From Limnanthes douglasii subsp. nivea (Eukaryota; Streptophyta; Magnoliopsida; Brassicales; Limnanthaceae), in assembly GCA_036936605.1 (NCBI GenBank), contig JAUPFV010000005.1, positions 56,936,742 to 57,000,741 on the forward strand: a DNA stretch of 64,000 bases. The letters are read 5' to 3'. The number at the start of each line of letters is the position of its first letter. Position 1 is the first letter of the stretch. The position numbers were made by a program, and so were the translations under genes. Under the pieces are notes generated by a model. It was not told the origin of the DNA. It saw only the letters and a program-made list of their open reading frames with translations, and ran no database searches. Of the stretch, positions 9,700-21,441 are shown piece after piece.

Positions 9700-11056
9700 T
9701 GATGTTAATACCTATATCGTTGTCCATGTTACCATTATAGTATTCTTCAAGGTTTCTAATAGCCTCGATTATTCCTTCACTATTTGCAGTGCTGTGAATC
9801 ACAGGGGTGATGATTTAAATTTGGTTCAGTTGTTGATCGCTCATGTCAGATTTTTCTTAATGAATATGATTCTTGTGAGTGTGAGATTTCTGAGTTTTGC
9901 TTTTAGTTGGTGTATAGCCAGAAATTTTCAATTGTTGATTGTCTTTCTCAGTAGAATTTGGCTTTATTATGATTGATTGAAGTTTTGGCTTTGTCTGAGT
10001 TAAGTTATTAAGGTTGTTATCTGTGTTTTGTTGATAGTTATAGTTTGTTTTGATTTCTTGAACTTTTGGATTCATCTTTCTGTATTTTCCTTTTTCATGG
10101 CCAATTTGGAAGCCCAGATTGCAGTATGTAGGAACGTCCTTATAACTAAATGACGAAAATACCTTACTTTGAAATCGTGTTGAAGAGTTTGAGTAATGTC
10201 TAGTTTAATTAGAGCGTAACACACATTAAATAATGCTTTGTTATTAGTGGGGATTCATGTTTTTAAAGGAACACCTATGGTTTCGGCAATCGAGTGAATA
10301 ATTTCCTTCTTGAACATGAACTCAGACAGATGTTCTATATGAATCCAGGTATGGACAATGGGTTTTTCGTATATTGGATTAAAATATGAAGACCATTTCA
10401 GAATCCTCATGATCTTGTCACCAACTGTCCACATAGTTCTTGACCACATCTTACACATATCATCCTTAAGAGAAAATTAAATGAGAAGATGCTTAGAATC
10501 CCAATTGCTGACATTTACTTCACCAAAAATTTTCCTCAGATCCAAAAAATGGTTAAGAGTTTGTCTTTTAGGAATACCTTGAGCAAACTTAGCGATAAGA
10601 GTGTATTTGAAGGAGTTTTCCAGGAAATCTTTGGTTTTTTTTATTAAATTGGAAGAAAATATGGGATGGATTGTGTTTAATTGTGGTAGGTTTCAGGCTA
10701 TCTTTGTTGTATAAAGATTTAGATGGTTTAACAACTTCAGAAAAATTTCTGTTAAGATAAGTAGGAATAGATTTGGCTACTACAGTGGCTTTTGAAGACT
10801 TGGATTCATCTGTATCTTTCAAATTCTTGAGGAGAACTCGAAATTCATTAGCATAACACTTTGTTTATTGCATTGTGACCAAGAATCTGTACTATTATTC
10901 AGGTACAAGACAACTAGAAAGCAAAAGGATATGATTAGGGCAACATAAACTCAGAAGGAGAATCAATAGAGATGATCAGGGAAGTAGAAACACTAGGGAA
11001 TTTTTTTGGAGATCAAGAATTCAAAACTCTGTTTCTCCATTCTTCATCCTCCATGA
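9700..11056 (-). pseudogene. LINE ORF1 (DUF4283-like Gag with zinc knuckle), decayed
   Basis: A likely start at 11056 reads MEDEEWRNRVLNS and then stops. 10589-10822 and the following sequence give YTLIAKFAQGIPKRQTL and VNVSNWDSKHLLI. 10255-10458 gives MWSRTMWTVGDKIMRILKW, PIVHTWIHIEHL and AETIGVPLKT, the order of the DUF4283 Gag-like domain of plant LINEs. A zinc knuckle follows at about 10085-10125 as CNLGFQIGHEKGKY: first Cys and His are kept, but two Cys are replaced by Gly and Tyr. The C-terminal tail is 9857-10075. The protein would bind element RNA. Confidence 0.7.
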
Positions 11057-11079
11057 ATATTAAATATCATAATGATTAC

Positions 11080-12814
11080 ATTCTAATTATTAAAGATATA
11101 TAAAATACTATTATGTAAACAAAATTGATGGGAGATAAATCTAGCCTATTTTTTAAATTATTTTTTCTCATAAGCACGCATCGTTATACATGTACAGTTC
11201 TCTTCACCAAAAAATTCAACAGGTATTTTAATTAAGTTTTCTTACAAGCACAACTCTTTATACGCGGTCAATTCTCGGTCGAAGAAGTTATAGTTTTTAC
11301 TTAGTTATAAATTTTACTTTTTGTATTTATGTTTTAATCAAACAAGCTTTAAATGTTTTGTTGATATTCTATGTAGAAATGAAAATTTATAAAAAAAAGT
11401 TAAAAATTGAGTTTTGTTTTATCTTGTCTGGAAAAACCAAACCTAATGGTTATCATGCCAAATAATTTAACCATTGAATCTTTTATTACAACTGACTAAA
11501 ATGTTAATAGAATAAACTTATGATGAGACAACATATGAAAATTTTACTATAAAATTACGCGGATGATCTTTTGGCCATCAGACAGGAAAATAGTGGACAA
11601 ACTAAAAACTCAGTTGATTTTGTTATCAAGAAAAAAATGACACGGACCACGTTTTCGGAGGACTTCAATTAAAAAACAACGTTTCAACTGTTTCAATATG
11701 AAGACATTGTCCTCCAATTGATCGTTCACCACGACGAGAGTACATGGGTTATCATCATAGTGATGAGGTTTAAAAGGCTAGACGCTTTAACGATTGTTAA
11801 GAAAAAGGTTCGAAATACAGGGGTGAACATCGTCAACGCATGTGTTATTATATTTGTTCTAAGGATCCAAACTTTTATTATTCATCAGCCTAATAATACA
11901 CTAATATGGGTTGAGCCCATTAACGTAACAAGGGATAATTTATTGAGCAATCAAGTAGTTCTGATCGACCTCTGTTTAACTATGGTGTGGCCATAATTGC
12001 TCATGAAATACCATCAGCAGCTCTTCATGTCAATTTGCAGATCGCGAGTATACCAAACTAGGGTTATAATGGATGAAGAAAGCATAACATGAGATAAAAC
12101 CTCGTCGCCCCTTTTAGCGCAATATATATTTAGTATAAGATCTACCTCACAAGATTAATATATAAAACATGTTTAAATACGAAGAGACATGTGAATTCTA
12201 ACATCATATCAAAAAATTTGAACACGAGATGATAAGGTTCAATGGCGATGATAGGCTTTTTTCTATGCGTTTTTGATGACTTTCCGAGCTAGCACATTAA
12301 CATTGTTCAATAAATTTTCGTGATGTTCAAATCACAACTTCGCTCTGAACAACATCTAGAGATGAGTTTCTAGGAATCAACTTCTTTCAGCGCGAAGGGC
12401 ATTACATCATCCATTACAAGCAGGAGTGTAATGAGAACCTATTCGTCCAACAACTTGGATAACTATCACGATCTTGTGGCGTATGTCATATATAACAAAG
12501 AATCATCTTCAACATCTTGTCTGAATACATTATAAAGTTAAAATCTTTGACCTTCGTTCAACTCTTATTCTTGGTTTAACATGTGAGGATTTTGAGCATG
12601 CCCAACCTTATCATTCATACCATATAACACATATATCAACCGAATCTTTCCCTATTGATCCAGTCTACGCAACTCCATACCATCCTGAACGGACATAACA
12701 GAAATATTTCCAAAAGAACATGAACAACTGAAATCATAACAGAAGACCTACAAAGTGCTTAGATTTTAACCAATCAAGGGCTTAAAAAATTATAATACCA
12801 AACTCATTGAGAGT

Positions 12815-12884
<70 letters not shown>

Positions 12885-13190
12885 TTCCAAAGATAGGGTT
12901 CACTTACGAAAGCCCTAAATAATATGGAACCATAAAGTAGAGACATCTGAATAAATTTTACAAATACCTAAATGATAATGATGATCACGTAAGGGATGTA
13001 AGGTCAAACAGAAAATCTAACACCTTATCAATGATGGTAAGTCTTTCAAATTTATAAATACAAGTCCCTTCAATACTACTAGACACATTAACCAAAGAAA
13101 TCACATTCAAAATATGGAGTTTGGATATCATATGACTCTTACCAAGAGCTTCAAAAGGAAAAAGGTTCATACTGATTGTCATATATTACT
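11080..13190 (+). repeat. Unidentified dispersed repeat, copy A
   Basis: This segment matches 29845-31600 over almost its full length in the same orientation. Shared stretches include the sequences near 11530, 12040 (GTATACCAAACTAGGG), 12590 (GCATGCCCAACC) and 12910. Copy A has roughly 300 extra bases near 11160-11450 and a long TA run at 12822. Decayed plus-strand frames contain KARRF and then RQRMCYYIC near 11845, which could be a worn Gag zinc knuckle; this is weak. No LTR, terminal inverted repeat or target duplication was seen. Confidence 0.65.
12822..12879. repeat. (TA)n microsatellite
   Basis: About 29 uninterrupted TA units. The same position in repeat copy B (near 31345) has only about four units, so the run expanded after the copies separated. 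Confidence 0.95.
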
Positions 13191-14390
13191 TCACAAAATG
13201 GTAGTAGCACAACTGCTAATGAATATCACGAGTAAATAAATGAGGTAATAGTTTTTTGTAAGTAAATATATATTACACGTTTGCGATTCTAAAGGTCATC
13301 ACCATGAAAAATGGAACTTTGTTCTAAAATCACAAAATCACAAGCCTATGTGCTTAAAATATAATAATTTAATAAAAATCTTATTATTTCCATCCTCAAT
13401 TCAACTGTCAAGTTGAAGTGACCAACATGACAATAACATAAGGCATCAAGAATATGTTTGAATGAGCATCTAAAACCTGATTTGAGTTTGTACAAGAAGT
13501 CTTATGGTCATATTAAACCAAAACTAGAATTAGAATATAAAAATCTCAATTCCCCATTGTATATATAATGGAGGCAGTGATACCAAACTAGGAAGGTTCT
13601 TTCACAATCAAAGCCAAAGTGGAACCATAAAATTAGAAACTATTAGATGAAAAAGGAAACAAAGTTCGATACCCATTAATTATATAGAACTTCCAACTCT
13701 ACCATAATCCTTAAGGATGAATCTTGTAACTTACTACTACATGAAAAATTTATTTATCATAATATGATTATGTACTATTTTCTCCATCGGTCGCGTGAGA
13801 ATTTTTTAGAAAGTCATTCAACATTAATAAAACACTTTTGTAAAAAATATATATCATTTCATATATTCAAATTAAAGCATAAATTAAACAATAGAATGAC
13901 AACATGTTAAAACATGGAATTCCATCAGGAAAAATGAAACCTTTATAAATTTCTCCATTATGAACACTAAAATATTTATAAAGTTTATATTATGAGCAAG
14001 TCTATGGTGATTAAAAACTCATTCATAGACAATAAATTTATCCATCAAGAACATTAAAGACTTTATAAAGTCTGTAATAATAACAAAGTGTTGGATTAAT
14101 CCTTAGAAAAAAGAAAAGAAAGCTCAAACTCTTTAGGAAAAAAGGAAAAATCCTAGTGGTAGTCATGCACCATAAACATACGTAAAAAATGTATAGTCTC
14201 GACCTATTGAGATTGATCAATCAATTGGAAAAAACTAGAAAAACACAAAATACAAAAAAATTAAAACAAATTATAACAAAGAGTATTCAAAACAAAATAA
14301 GAGTCACAGTAGAATAGTACATCAAAAAATAAAATAAAATATTATCAATATTACAAAAAAAAAGGAGTAATAAGAAGTCAAGTCTGAGCA
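13190..14390. other. AT-rich spacer, no feature seen
   Basis: No coding, repeat or RNA signal that I can support was found here beyond general AT-richness. Confidence 0.5.
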
Positions 14391-16080
14391 TTCTTCTCAA
14401 AAGACGTAGCATGTTTAGAAGGAACAAAATTAATTTCAATAGTAGTTGCTTAAGTATTAGTACCTTAAACATTATCAATTTTGTCCCCATCAGCTTGAAC
14501 ATTACTAGTCCTAGTAATATCTTTCTCAACACTAGTTCCTTCACAATCTCCGGGAATCTTAACCTCTCCTGGATCAGTCATCTTCTTATTTTTAATTTTT
14601 TTAAAGAGGTCGGTAATATATGCACCAACATTACTAAAACTCGACAAAATATTGGAGTTATGTGATTCATCACTCCTATCTAATTACGTTGGTCATTTAA
14701 TATCAGACATATAACACGATAAGTAATCTAAATTCATATTTGGGTATTTATTGTGAAAATATAAAACTAACCTAGAACGAACGTCGGCAACATCCATACA
14801 AGCATACCCAATCATTTTTGCTTGATAAGTAACAACATTTTGGGTCCAAGCCTAACGTTCATAAAGAAAAGTTATGAAAGAGAGTTGTGTTTAAATAATT
14901 TCCCATTTGTATCCATAATCATGGTAGTCTTAACATCTTTATCTACATAAAAGGTATTGGTTAAACAGCTTCAAAAACCTTTGAAAAATCATAAAAACAT
15001 GAATATAAATTTAAATGAGTCGCTGATGATTTAACACAACATTTGCTGGTGACAACCATATTCTCTTCGACCCTAATCGTTTACTTAACTCCTTTAATAA
15101 ATGATCGAATATAGGGATTGTCCACAACAACATCAGCTACTTTTTAAACTTTAACAAGAATTTTATTATAAATAAGGAAAACAAGCACTATATATGAAGA
15201 CTTTACAACCTTAGGAATATCTTTGGGCTTTAATTATCGTAATTTGGGAAACAATATTCATAATGATCCATCTTGCATGCTAGCTTAGCATTAAAACTTG
15301 TCTTAAATCATATTACTTTAAATCAGGGTTCAGGATCACCTTTAACAAGGCTTCATTACCTTTCCCATTAAAACTAGGTACTCATTTTGTCGTAGAGCTA
15401 TCATAATAACAACTCCTTTAAAAATAAGATAACAAAGGATGCCCATTGTTAACAGGTTTAGTATAAACATACTATCTCTCATAATTATGTATTTAGTATG
15501 AGCATGTATTGAAAACGAAAGGGCTAAAGATGAGGCCTTTGAGAAACTTATTTTAACAAAAATCTTTAACATAAGTGAATGTTGGGGAGGAAGAGAATAT
15601 TGAAGAGCTAAATTTGTTGGTCGGATATGGAAACCATATATATGCCACAATTATTCTTTGTAATTAAATGGTATTAATAATATTATTAACAATATTACAT
15701 GTGTTTGCTAAAGTTTTTTTCCTTTTAATCCATGACATATTATCTTCTTCATCTCCAACCTCCTCCTCAGTGATACTAGGAGAAGGTCTTTTGTTATTGT
15801 TTAAGCCAATAAAAAACACCAAAATTTCATTACAAAAATTATGAGCCTCGACTTCCAAATTAGTAGCCCATTAAGAAACATCAAACATTTTGTTTAGAAA
15901 TCCATTCTATCGATTTGCTACCCAATTTTATCTTTGAAGAATGATGTTCATCAATATATGCTTATGCATTTTTTCTCTCCATAACCCTTTTCCTCCGAGA
16001 CTATCTCTTTAAATCCTTCTTCACCGGATAATGTTTTTTTTTTTCAAATCGTTAGAGGAAATAAACATAGAGAAGTCGCC
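14390..16080 (-). pseudogene. Unidentified decayed coding trace
   Basis: Several minus-strand stretches read like worn protein: 15664-15858 (EEEVGDEEDNMSWIKRKKTL, preceded in frame by LEVEAHNFCNEILVFFI), 15342-15650, a run near 15040-15200 (VADVVVDNPYIRSFIKGVK and then VEENMVVTSKCCVKSSATHL), and 14465-14647 (TDPGEVKIPGDCEGTSVEKD). They lie in one direction and in shifting frames, which suggests one gene of about 450 or more codons broken by indels. I do not recognise the family. It could be an old element protein, an integrated viral gene or a host pseudogene. Confidence 0.35.
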
Positions 16081-17370
16081 ATACACAATAATATTCCACC
16101 ATAACCCACTACGAATAAATTCCTCGAGTACAAGAATAAAAAAGTCATATGTGAAAACTTGGAAGCTTCATCCACCAATTTCAATTGATACAAGGATTTA
16201 CTATTTCATACTTGGTCTCCCAATTGCCGAATAATTTTTTTATCAAGAATAAAAAATATCATCTATTTATCAAGAATTGAAGATATTAAGAAATCAAATC
16301 GAAGAAGATAATGGTGACTTATGATGCACAAAATCAACATTATAATTTATTAGTCAAAACTTGAACAAATATAAATCGGTTGAAAATTTTATTTGTAATT
16401 AATAGAGGATTAGAGTTATTGACTATAAATAAGCAAGATTAGAGCAAACTAGATACCTCATCTTTTAATTTTACTTTTAAACTTATTTGAGAGATCACTT
16501 TTGTTTTTTTTAAGTCGTTAAACGATATTAGCATGAATGAATTTATTTATCATGCCGCTATGTGATCTATTTATATACATTTATGAATTAATTCAAGTTT
16601 TTAGTTTTATTTTTCTTTACGATTTTATTTATAATATTAGTATAAAGCACAATGTTTGCAATTACCTACGAGTTAAATTCCTTGATAAAATAGATTTAGG
16701 CTCAGACCAGGAGGTGATACCTACTTCAAATATGTATTAATACCAATGGATTAAATGTGAATTGACTTATGAACATGACTCAAAGAAGTGTGAACTAGGT
16801 TTTTAGGTTGCTTGGCGCAATTTAAAAAGTATGTGAGTAGATTTATAAATAGTCGTACAAAATGATTAGATTCTAGTGATCGAGAGATAAATGTGACACT
16901 TTGAAAGGGAACCTGATTGTGAAAAATATGTTTAGATTAAAATCAGTTTAATTATTTAAACTTCATAATAATTTGTGTATACATGTTCAAAAGACCCTAG
17001 GATTGTTTTAATATTGATATTCTCAAAAACCTATAATGATTTAAATTATTATCGAATTGTTCTAACTTAATAAAAAATCTCGATACTCATGAACACCAAT
17101 TAAATTAAATTTTTTTATATTTTAGTGTCTAAACAACTTCATATATCAAATTACAATAAACATATAATGATTTTATTTTATATTTTGTTCTAGCAACACC
17201 GCTCTCTCGCAATAACTTCATATATCTTCTTGATATATATAGGATCAAATATAGAACAATAAACATTCTAAGTTCAAAATAAAAATTGATAATTTGTTCT
17301 CACAAACATATGAGAATTAGTGTCACCAACTCCTATTTCATGTACTATTTCTGTAGATTCTGGATAAACT
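16080..17370. other. AT-rich spacer, no feature seen
   Basis: Short open frames here (for example 16537-16740 on plus) look like chance frames in T-rich DNA. No motif was recognised. Confidence 0.45.
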
Positions 17371-17462
17371 TCTAACATTCGTATGTTAGTACTATTTATA
17401 ACCGAACCAACCTCTAACATTCGTATGTTAATACTATTTATGACCGAACCAACCTCTAACAT
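17371..17462. repeat. 42-bp tandem repeat, two and a bit copies
   Basis: TCTAACATTCGTATGTTA starts at 17371 and again at 17413, with a partial third copy at 17455. Because 42 is a multiple of three, the minus strand shows a repeated peptide, but there is no sign of a real gene. Confidence 0.85.
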
Positions 17463-17635
17463 GTTATATCAAATTACAAAAATATCATTTGAAAAATATT
17501 AATTTATGAATTTAGGAAAAATGTAAAAGTATAAAAAAAAATTGCATAATTTTCTTTTTGAATTATTAAATTTATTTCAAAATTAATATTAAAAATCGAA
17601 AACAAAAAGCTTCCAATTTCAAAATATATAGCGAA

Positions 17636-17735
17636 CATTTAAAAAATACAAAAACAACTACCAACAAAATAAAAATAGAAGTGATCATTTAAAAAATACA
17701 AAAACAACTACCAACAAAATAAAAATAGAAGTGAT
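17636..17735. repeat. 50-bp tandem duplication
   Basis: CATTTAAAAAATACAAAAAC begins at 17636 and at 17686. The two 50-base units are almost identical, so the duplication is recent. Confidence 0.9.
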
Positions 17736-18099
17736 CATATAAAATATAATTAGGTGTGATTATAAATATAATAGACTGTTTTATTAAAAGGAAAAAAGTT
17801 TCGATCCGGTGGAATAATATGATAGATGAATCTATATAGTCATATTCTTTTATACATTTTATGGTAAGTTTTATGAAGTATCAGTAATTATAATTGCTGT
17901 ATTAAAGTTAGAAGCAGAGATAAAGAACATTCAAAGTATTAAAATAAAATGAACATATCATCTGAAATGTACATTAGATTGTAAATATATTCAGCTTTAA
18001 ATAAATAAAGTCGGATTAGATATGATTATAGTAGTTTAGAAACTACCACAGAAATACTTTAATGGTTGGGTTGGGTTGGGTTAAAGAAACGAAATAGAA

Positions 18100-18170
18100 A
18101 AATGTTTGGGATTCGAACCCATGCAACCACTGTTCTGTTCCCGAGGCAAAAAGTTTACAACTAAACCAAA
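18100..18170 (-). other. tRNA-like fragment (B-box and T-arm)
   Basis: The minus strand contains TGGGTTCGAATCCCA, a perfect T-arm and polymerase III B-box, preceded by GGTTTAGTTGTAAAC, which resembles a D-arm with an A-box. The acceptor stem does not pair and the anticodon arm is poor. It is therefore a tRNA pseudogene or a SINE head and not a working tRNA. Confidence 0.4.
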
Positions 18171-19228
18171 AATATATTTATGTTACTGCCTTCGGTCGAA
18201 CTGTTTTCGTTTTGGGTTATTAGCAGCGGTGTCAAACGGTTTGAACCGCGAACGATCGTAACCGTTTAAATTAGAATTACGGTTTGCGGTCTTGGCGGGT
18301 TTCGGTCCTGTCGGTTTGCGGTTCTAGCTGGTTGCGGTTCTATCGGTTTGTGGTTTTGGCAGGTCGTTTTTTATGCGGTTCTGCCGGTTTGCGGTCCTGT
18401 CGGTTTGCAGTCTTAATGACCAGTTTCGCAGTTAAACCGTCAGTTCAAACCACCAGACAAACCATTTAGGAACCGTTTATCAAAATATTTTATAATGTTA
18501 TTTAAAATTAATTTGTAAATATTAATTTAATCAAATTTCAATAATTGAGATATGTACCGTATAAACGAGTTAATTATGATATTTCATGTATTTTAATTTA
18601 AATATGTTATCATTTTAATCGAAATTTTATAATCAAATAATTACATTCTAAACAAATAATTGTAATTTAATTTTGATATATTTGATTATATTTATGTATT
18701 TAAGATATTTTATTTAATAGTAGGTAGATATTAAATAAAATATATACATCTAATTGTATTTTGATTACAACTTTCAATATTTGTAAAAATATAAAAATAA
18801 AAATTTGATGTCTTAAACAAGATATGGTAAACAATATAATTGTAAAATGATTTGTGTATTGTTTGTATTTAAGATGTTATATTTAATATTAGGTACATAT
18901 TAATTGTATTCTGATTTTAAATTATTAGGTGATTCTTTAGATTCTTTCAAGCTTGAAGTGTTTACGGTTAGATGAATTATATAGTTTATTGTATTTTCGA
19001 ACTATTCAATATTAGAAGTTTAAATTTAATTTTTTTAGAATTGTATAATTATATGCATAAACTTAAATTACTTGTAAATAACAAAATAAAAATTGAAAGT
19101 GAAAGTGATTTAAATAACATTTAATAAAAAAAAGAAGCAAAACAAACACTTCTTGAAACATAGTTGTTAAAACAAAATTAAAAAAATTAAAAAAAAATTT
19201 CTAAAAAAAAATCAAAAATCAAAAGTCC

Positions 19229-19324
19229 GGGCCATCTGGAGAATCTCCGGATGGCCCAAATTTTCAGTCCGGGCGTCCGGATATTACGTCCGGACCATCC
19301 GGGGATCTGTCCGGATGGTCCGGA
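19229..19324. repeat. Two GC-rich hairpins upstream of a TATA palindrome
   Basis: Hairpin 1 (19229-19257) pairs GGGCCATC with GATGGCCC, extended by GGAGA with TCTCC and one mismatch. Hairpin 2 (19289-19324) pairs TCCGGACCATCCGG with CCGGATGGTCCGGA over 14 bases. They share the CCGGATGGnCC core and stand out from the AT-rich surroundings. Confidence 0.85.
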
Positions 19325-19355
19325 ATTATTTTTTTTCGTTTTAAAAAAAAAAATT

Positions 19356-19384
19356 GGGTCTCCTCTATAAATAGAGGAGACCCC
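19356..19384 (+). promoter_or_regulatory. Palindromic TATA promoter-like site inside the hAT-like element
   Basis: CTATAAATA at 19364-19372 sits in the middle of a perfect inverted repeat with arms GGGTCTCCTCTA and TAGAGGAGACCC. A CT-rich stretch follows (CTCCTCTCTATGTCTCTC near 19411-19430), as in a plant transcription start and 5' leader. It is likely the old transposase promoter; no coding sequence follows. Confidence 0.55.
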
Positions 19385-19899
19385 AAATCCAAACTCATAA
19401 ATTCATATACTCCTCTCTATGTCTCTCTAAATCTATCTACTTGTTCTAAATATTCTAGAAAACTCAAATTTCTAATTTACATATTGTAGTCCTACTTTCG
19501 GAATTGTTTGATTTTTTTTTTCGCAAATTGTTTCTATTCGATAAAAACACTTAAATAACGTTGGATAACATTATAATAGCTCAATTAAGAGCTTCGTATA
19601 ATTTATCAAGTTATTTAATTGTTATAGTAATTTAAATTAGTTCTTTTAATTCTAATTTTATTAGTTGTTGTTAGTTGTTATTGCTTGTTATTAGTTGTAT
19701 TAGTTGGTATTAGTCTAAATTTAGTTTATATTATTTGCGATATTAATTAGTTTCGATTAGTATTTTATTGCATATTTAAAAAAAATGTTGTTTTAAGTTT
19801 TAAAATGCCTATAAATCGTAGACTTACTAATACTCACTAATCCGCTAATTTTCACTTGTTATGAATGATGTTTGTGATAACCAAAACAAATTAATACTA

Positions 19900-20640
19900 A
19901 CCAAAATTTAATAATAATTTAATAATTATTATTAAAATTACAATAATAAAATTTAAAATTTAATATTAAAATTATAACAATATAACTTGTAATCTTTTAC
20001 CATGATAAAATATGATTTTGGTTTAAAAAATAATAAATAACATTTGTAATATTTAAAACCAAATCACAATAATAATATTCAAAATGTAATATTAAAATTA
20101 TAACAATATAACTTAAAAATAATAAATAACACTTGTAATATTTAAAACCAAATCACAATAATAAAATTCAAAATGTAATATTAAAATTATAACAATATAA
20201 CTTAAAAATAATAAATAACACTTGTAATATTTAAAACCAAATCACAATAATAAAATTCAAAATGTAATATTAAAATTATAACAATATAACTTAAAAATAA
20301 TAAATAACACTTGTAATATTTAAAACCTAATCACAATAATAAAATTCAAAATGTCATATTAAAATTATGACAATATAACTTAAAAATAGTAAATAACACT
20401 TGTAATATTTAAAACCAAATCAGAATAATAAAATTCAATAGTAATATTAAAATTATAACAATATAACTTGTAATATTTTTGCATGATAAAATATGATTTT
20501 GGTTTAAAAAATAATAAATAACACTTGTAATATTTAAAACCAAATCACAATAATAAAATTCAAAATGTAATATTAAAATTATAACCATAGAATTTGTAAT
20601 ATTTTAACATGATAAGATATAGTTTTGGTTTGTAATATTA
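19900..20640. repeat. AT-rich tandem array, 89-bp unit
   Basis: AACAATATAACTTAAAAATA recurs at 20102, 20191 and 20280, with a variant at 20369 and a partial match at 20457, giving an 89-base period (once 88). Flanking copies at 19980-20100 and 20460-20590 are a longer variant that adds TTGTAAT, CATGATAAAATATGATTTTG and similar bases. The array fills the place where a transposase gene would be expected. Confidence 0.85.
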
Positions 20641-21441
20641 AAATCAACACTACTAATATTACATCTAAAAACATAATAATAATAATATTCAAAATGTGAT
20701 AATAACATAAGTAATATTTAAAATTTTGGACTATATAATAATTACAACACTTAAAATATTAATAACCAAAACAAATTAATACTAACTAATAATAATTTTA
20801 TAATAATATGCAATATCTCAATATTTTTTAAATATAACATTTTGGTTATAAAATAAATAAAACATTTATAATATTTACAAATAAACAGCGGTTTTCTATA
20901 AATAAACCGTGATTTCGCAGTCCTGACAGTTTGCAGTTCTAATGGTTTGCGGTACTGTCGGTTTGCGGTCCTAATGGTTTGCGGTCCTGCCGGTTTACAG
21001 TCCTAATGGACCAGTTTCACAGTTAAACAGCCAGTTCTAGATTGTTAGCTTTGAACCGCGGTTCGTAAACCATTTGCCACCCCTAGTTATTAATTTGTTT
21101 TGTCTCTGATTTCTACTGATTTGCATTCATAGTAGAGAGAGAATCGAGAGGCGTTTAATTTTACCTTGGACAAATGAGGTGTCACTCTTTCCACCCATTC
21201 TCCTATCACTCCCTCGGCTCATTTCAGATAACCCTACCATACCCTTTATACAAACAAGTTCAAAATTAATTTAATAAAAATGATATATTCGGATAAATTT
21301 TAAAAAAAAAATCTATATTTACCTTGATTTTAAGTCTTTTATTCATCAAAATGTCTATAAACCATAAATTTCATATTTATTTCTGCTATAGTCGAATTCG
21401 GCTGCGTTTTTGTTACATTTTTTTTTGTGTTGCATCTCTGT

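Larger units (their letters stand above)
6700..11070 (-). mobile_element. L1-like LINE (non-LTR retrotransposon), 3'-truncated, copy 1
   Basis: Reading leftward on the minus strand, the element has ORF1 (11056 to about 9700), an endonuclease (9497 to about 8400) and reverse transcriptase (about 7720 to 6700). All are decayed. It ends just after the RT catalytic loop, so the rest of RT, RNase H and the poly(A) tail are missing. A 431-bp MITE interrupts the endonuclease, and a 263-bp segment between endonuclease and RT is duplicated. Confidence 0.8.
18224..21085 (+). mobile_element. hAT-like non-autonomous element, about 2.9 kb
   Basis: The left end is CAGCGGTGTCAAACGGTTTG. The right end, read inward, is TAGGGGTGGCAAATGGTTTA. 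They match at about 16 of 20 positions. Flanks are GTTATTAG (18216-18223) and GTTATTAA (21086-21093), an 8-bp target duplication with one change. Both subterminal regions carry GC-rich CGGTTTGCGGTCCTG-type repeats in the same orientation (18271-18450 and 20930-21040). Inside lie two hairpins, a TATA palindrome, a T-rich leader and an 89-bp tandem array, but no transposase. It probably descends from an autonomous hAT whose coding part was lost. Confidence 0.7.

Noticed and set aside
12985..13182. F-box or LRR-like protein on minus (also 31386-31583)
   Set aside because: A short shared peptide (KFxxLTIID) exists in both repeat copies, but nothing else supports a host gene family.
14287..14544. 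85-codon hydrophobic frame that looks like a membrane protein
   Set aside because: Another frame of the same strand gives a better, charged peptide (14465-14647), and the Leu/Phe richness follows from T/A-rich codons.
14390..16080. Possible integrated viral gene
   Set aside because: The trace looks protein-like, but I could not match any conserved viral motif with confidence, so it is left as unidentified.
18100..18170. Functional tRNA gene
   Set aside because: Only the T-arm is good; acceptor and anticodon stems do not form.
19900..20640. CRISPR-like array
   Set aside because: Units are contiguous 89-bp repeats without unique spacers, in a plant transposon; it is a tandem satellite.
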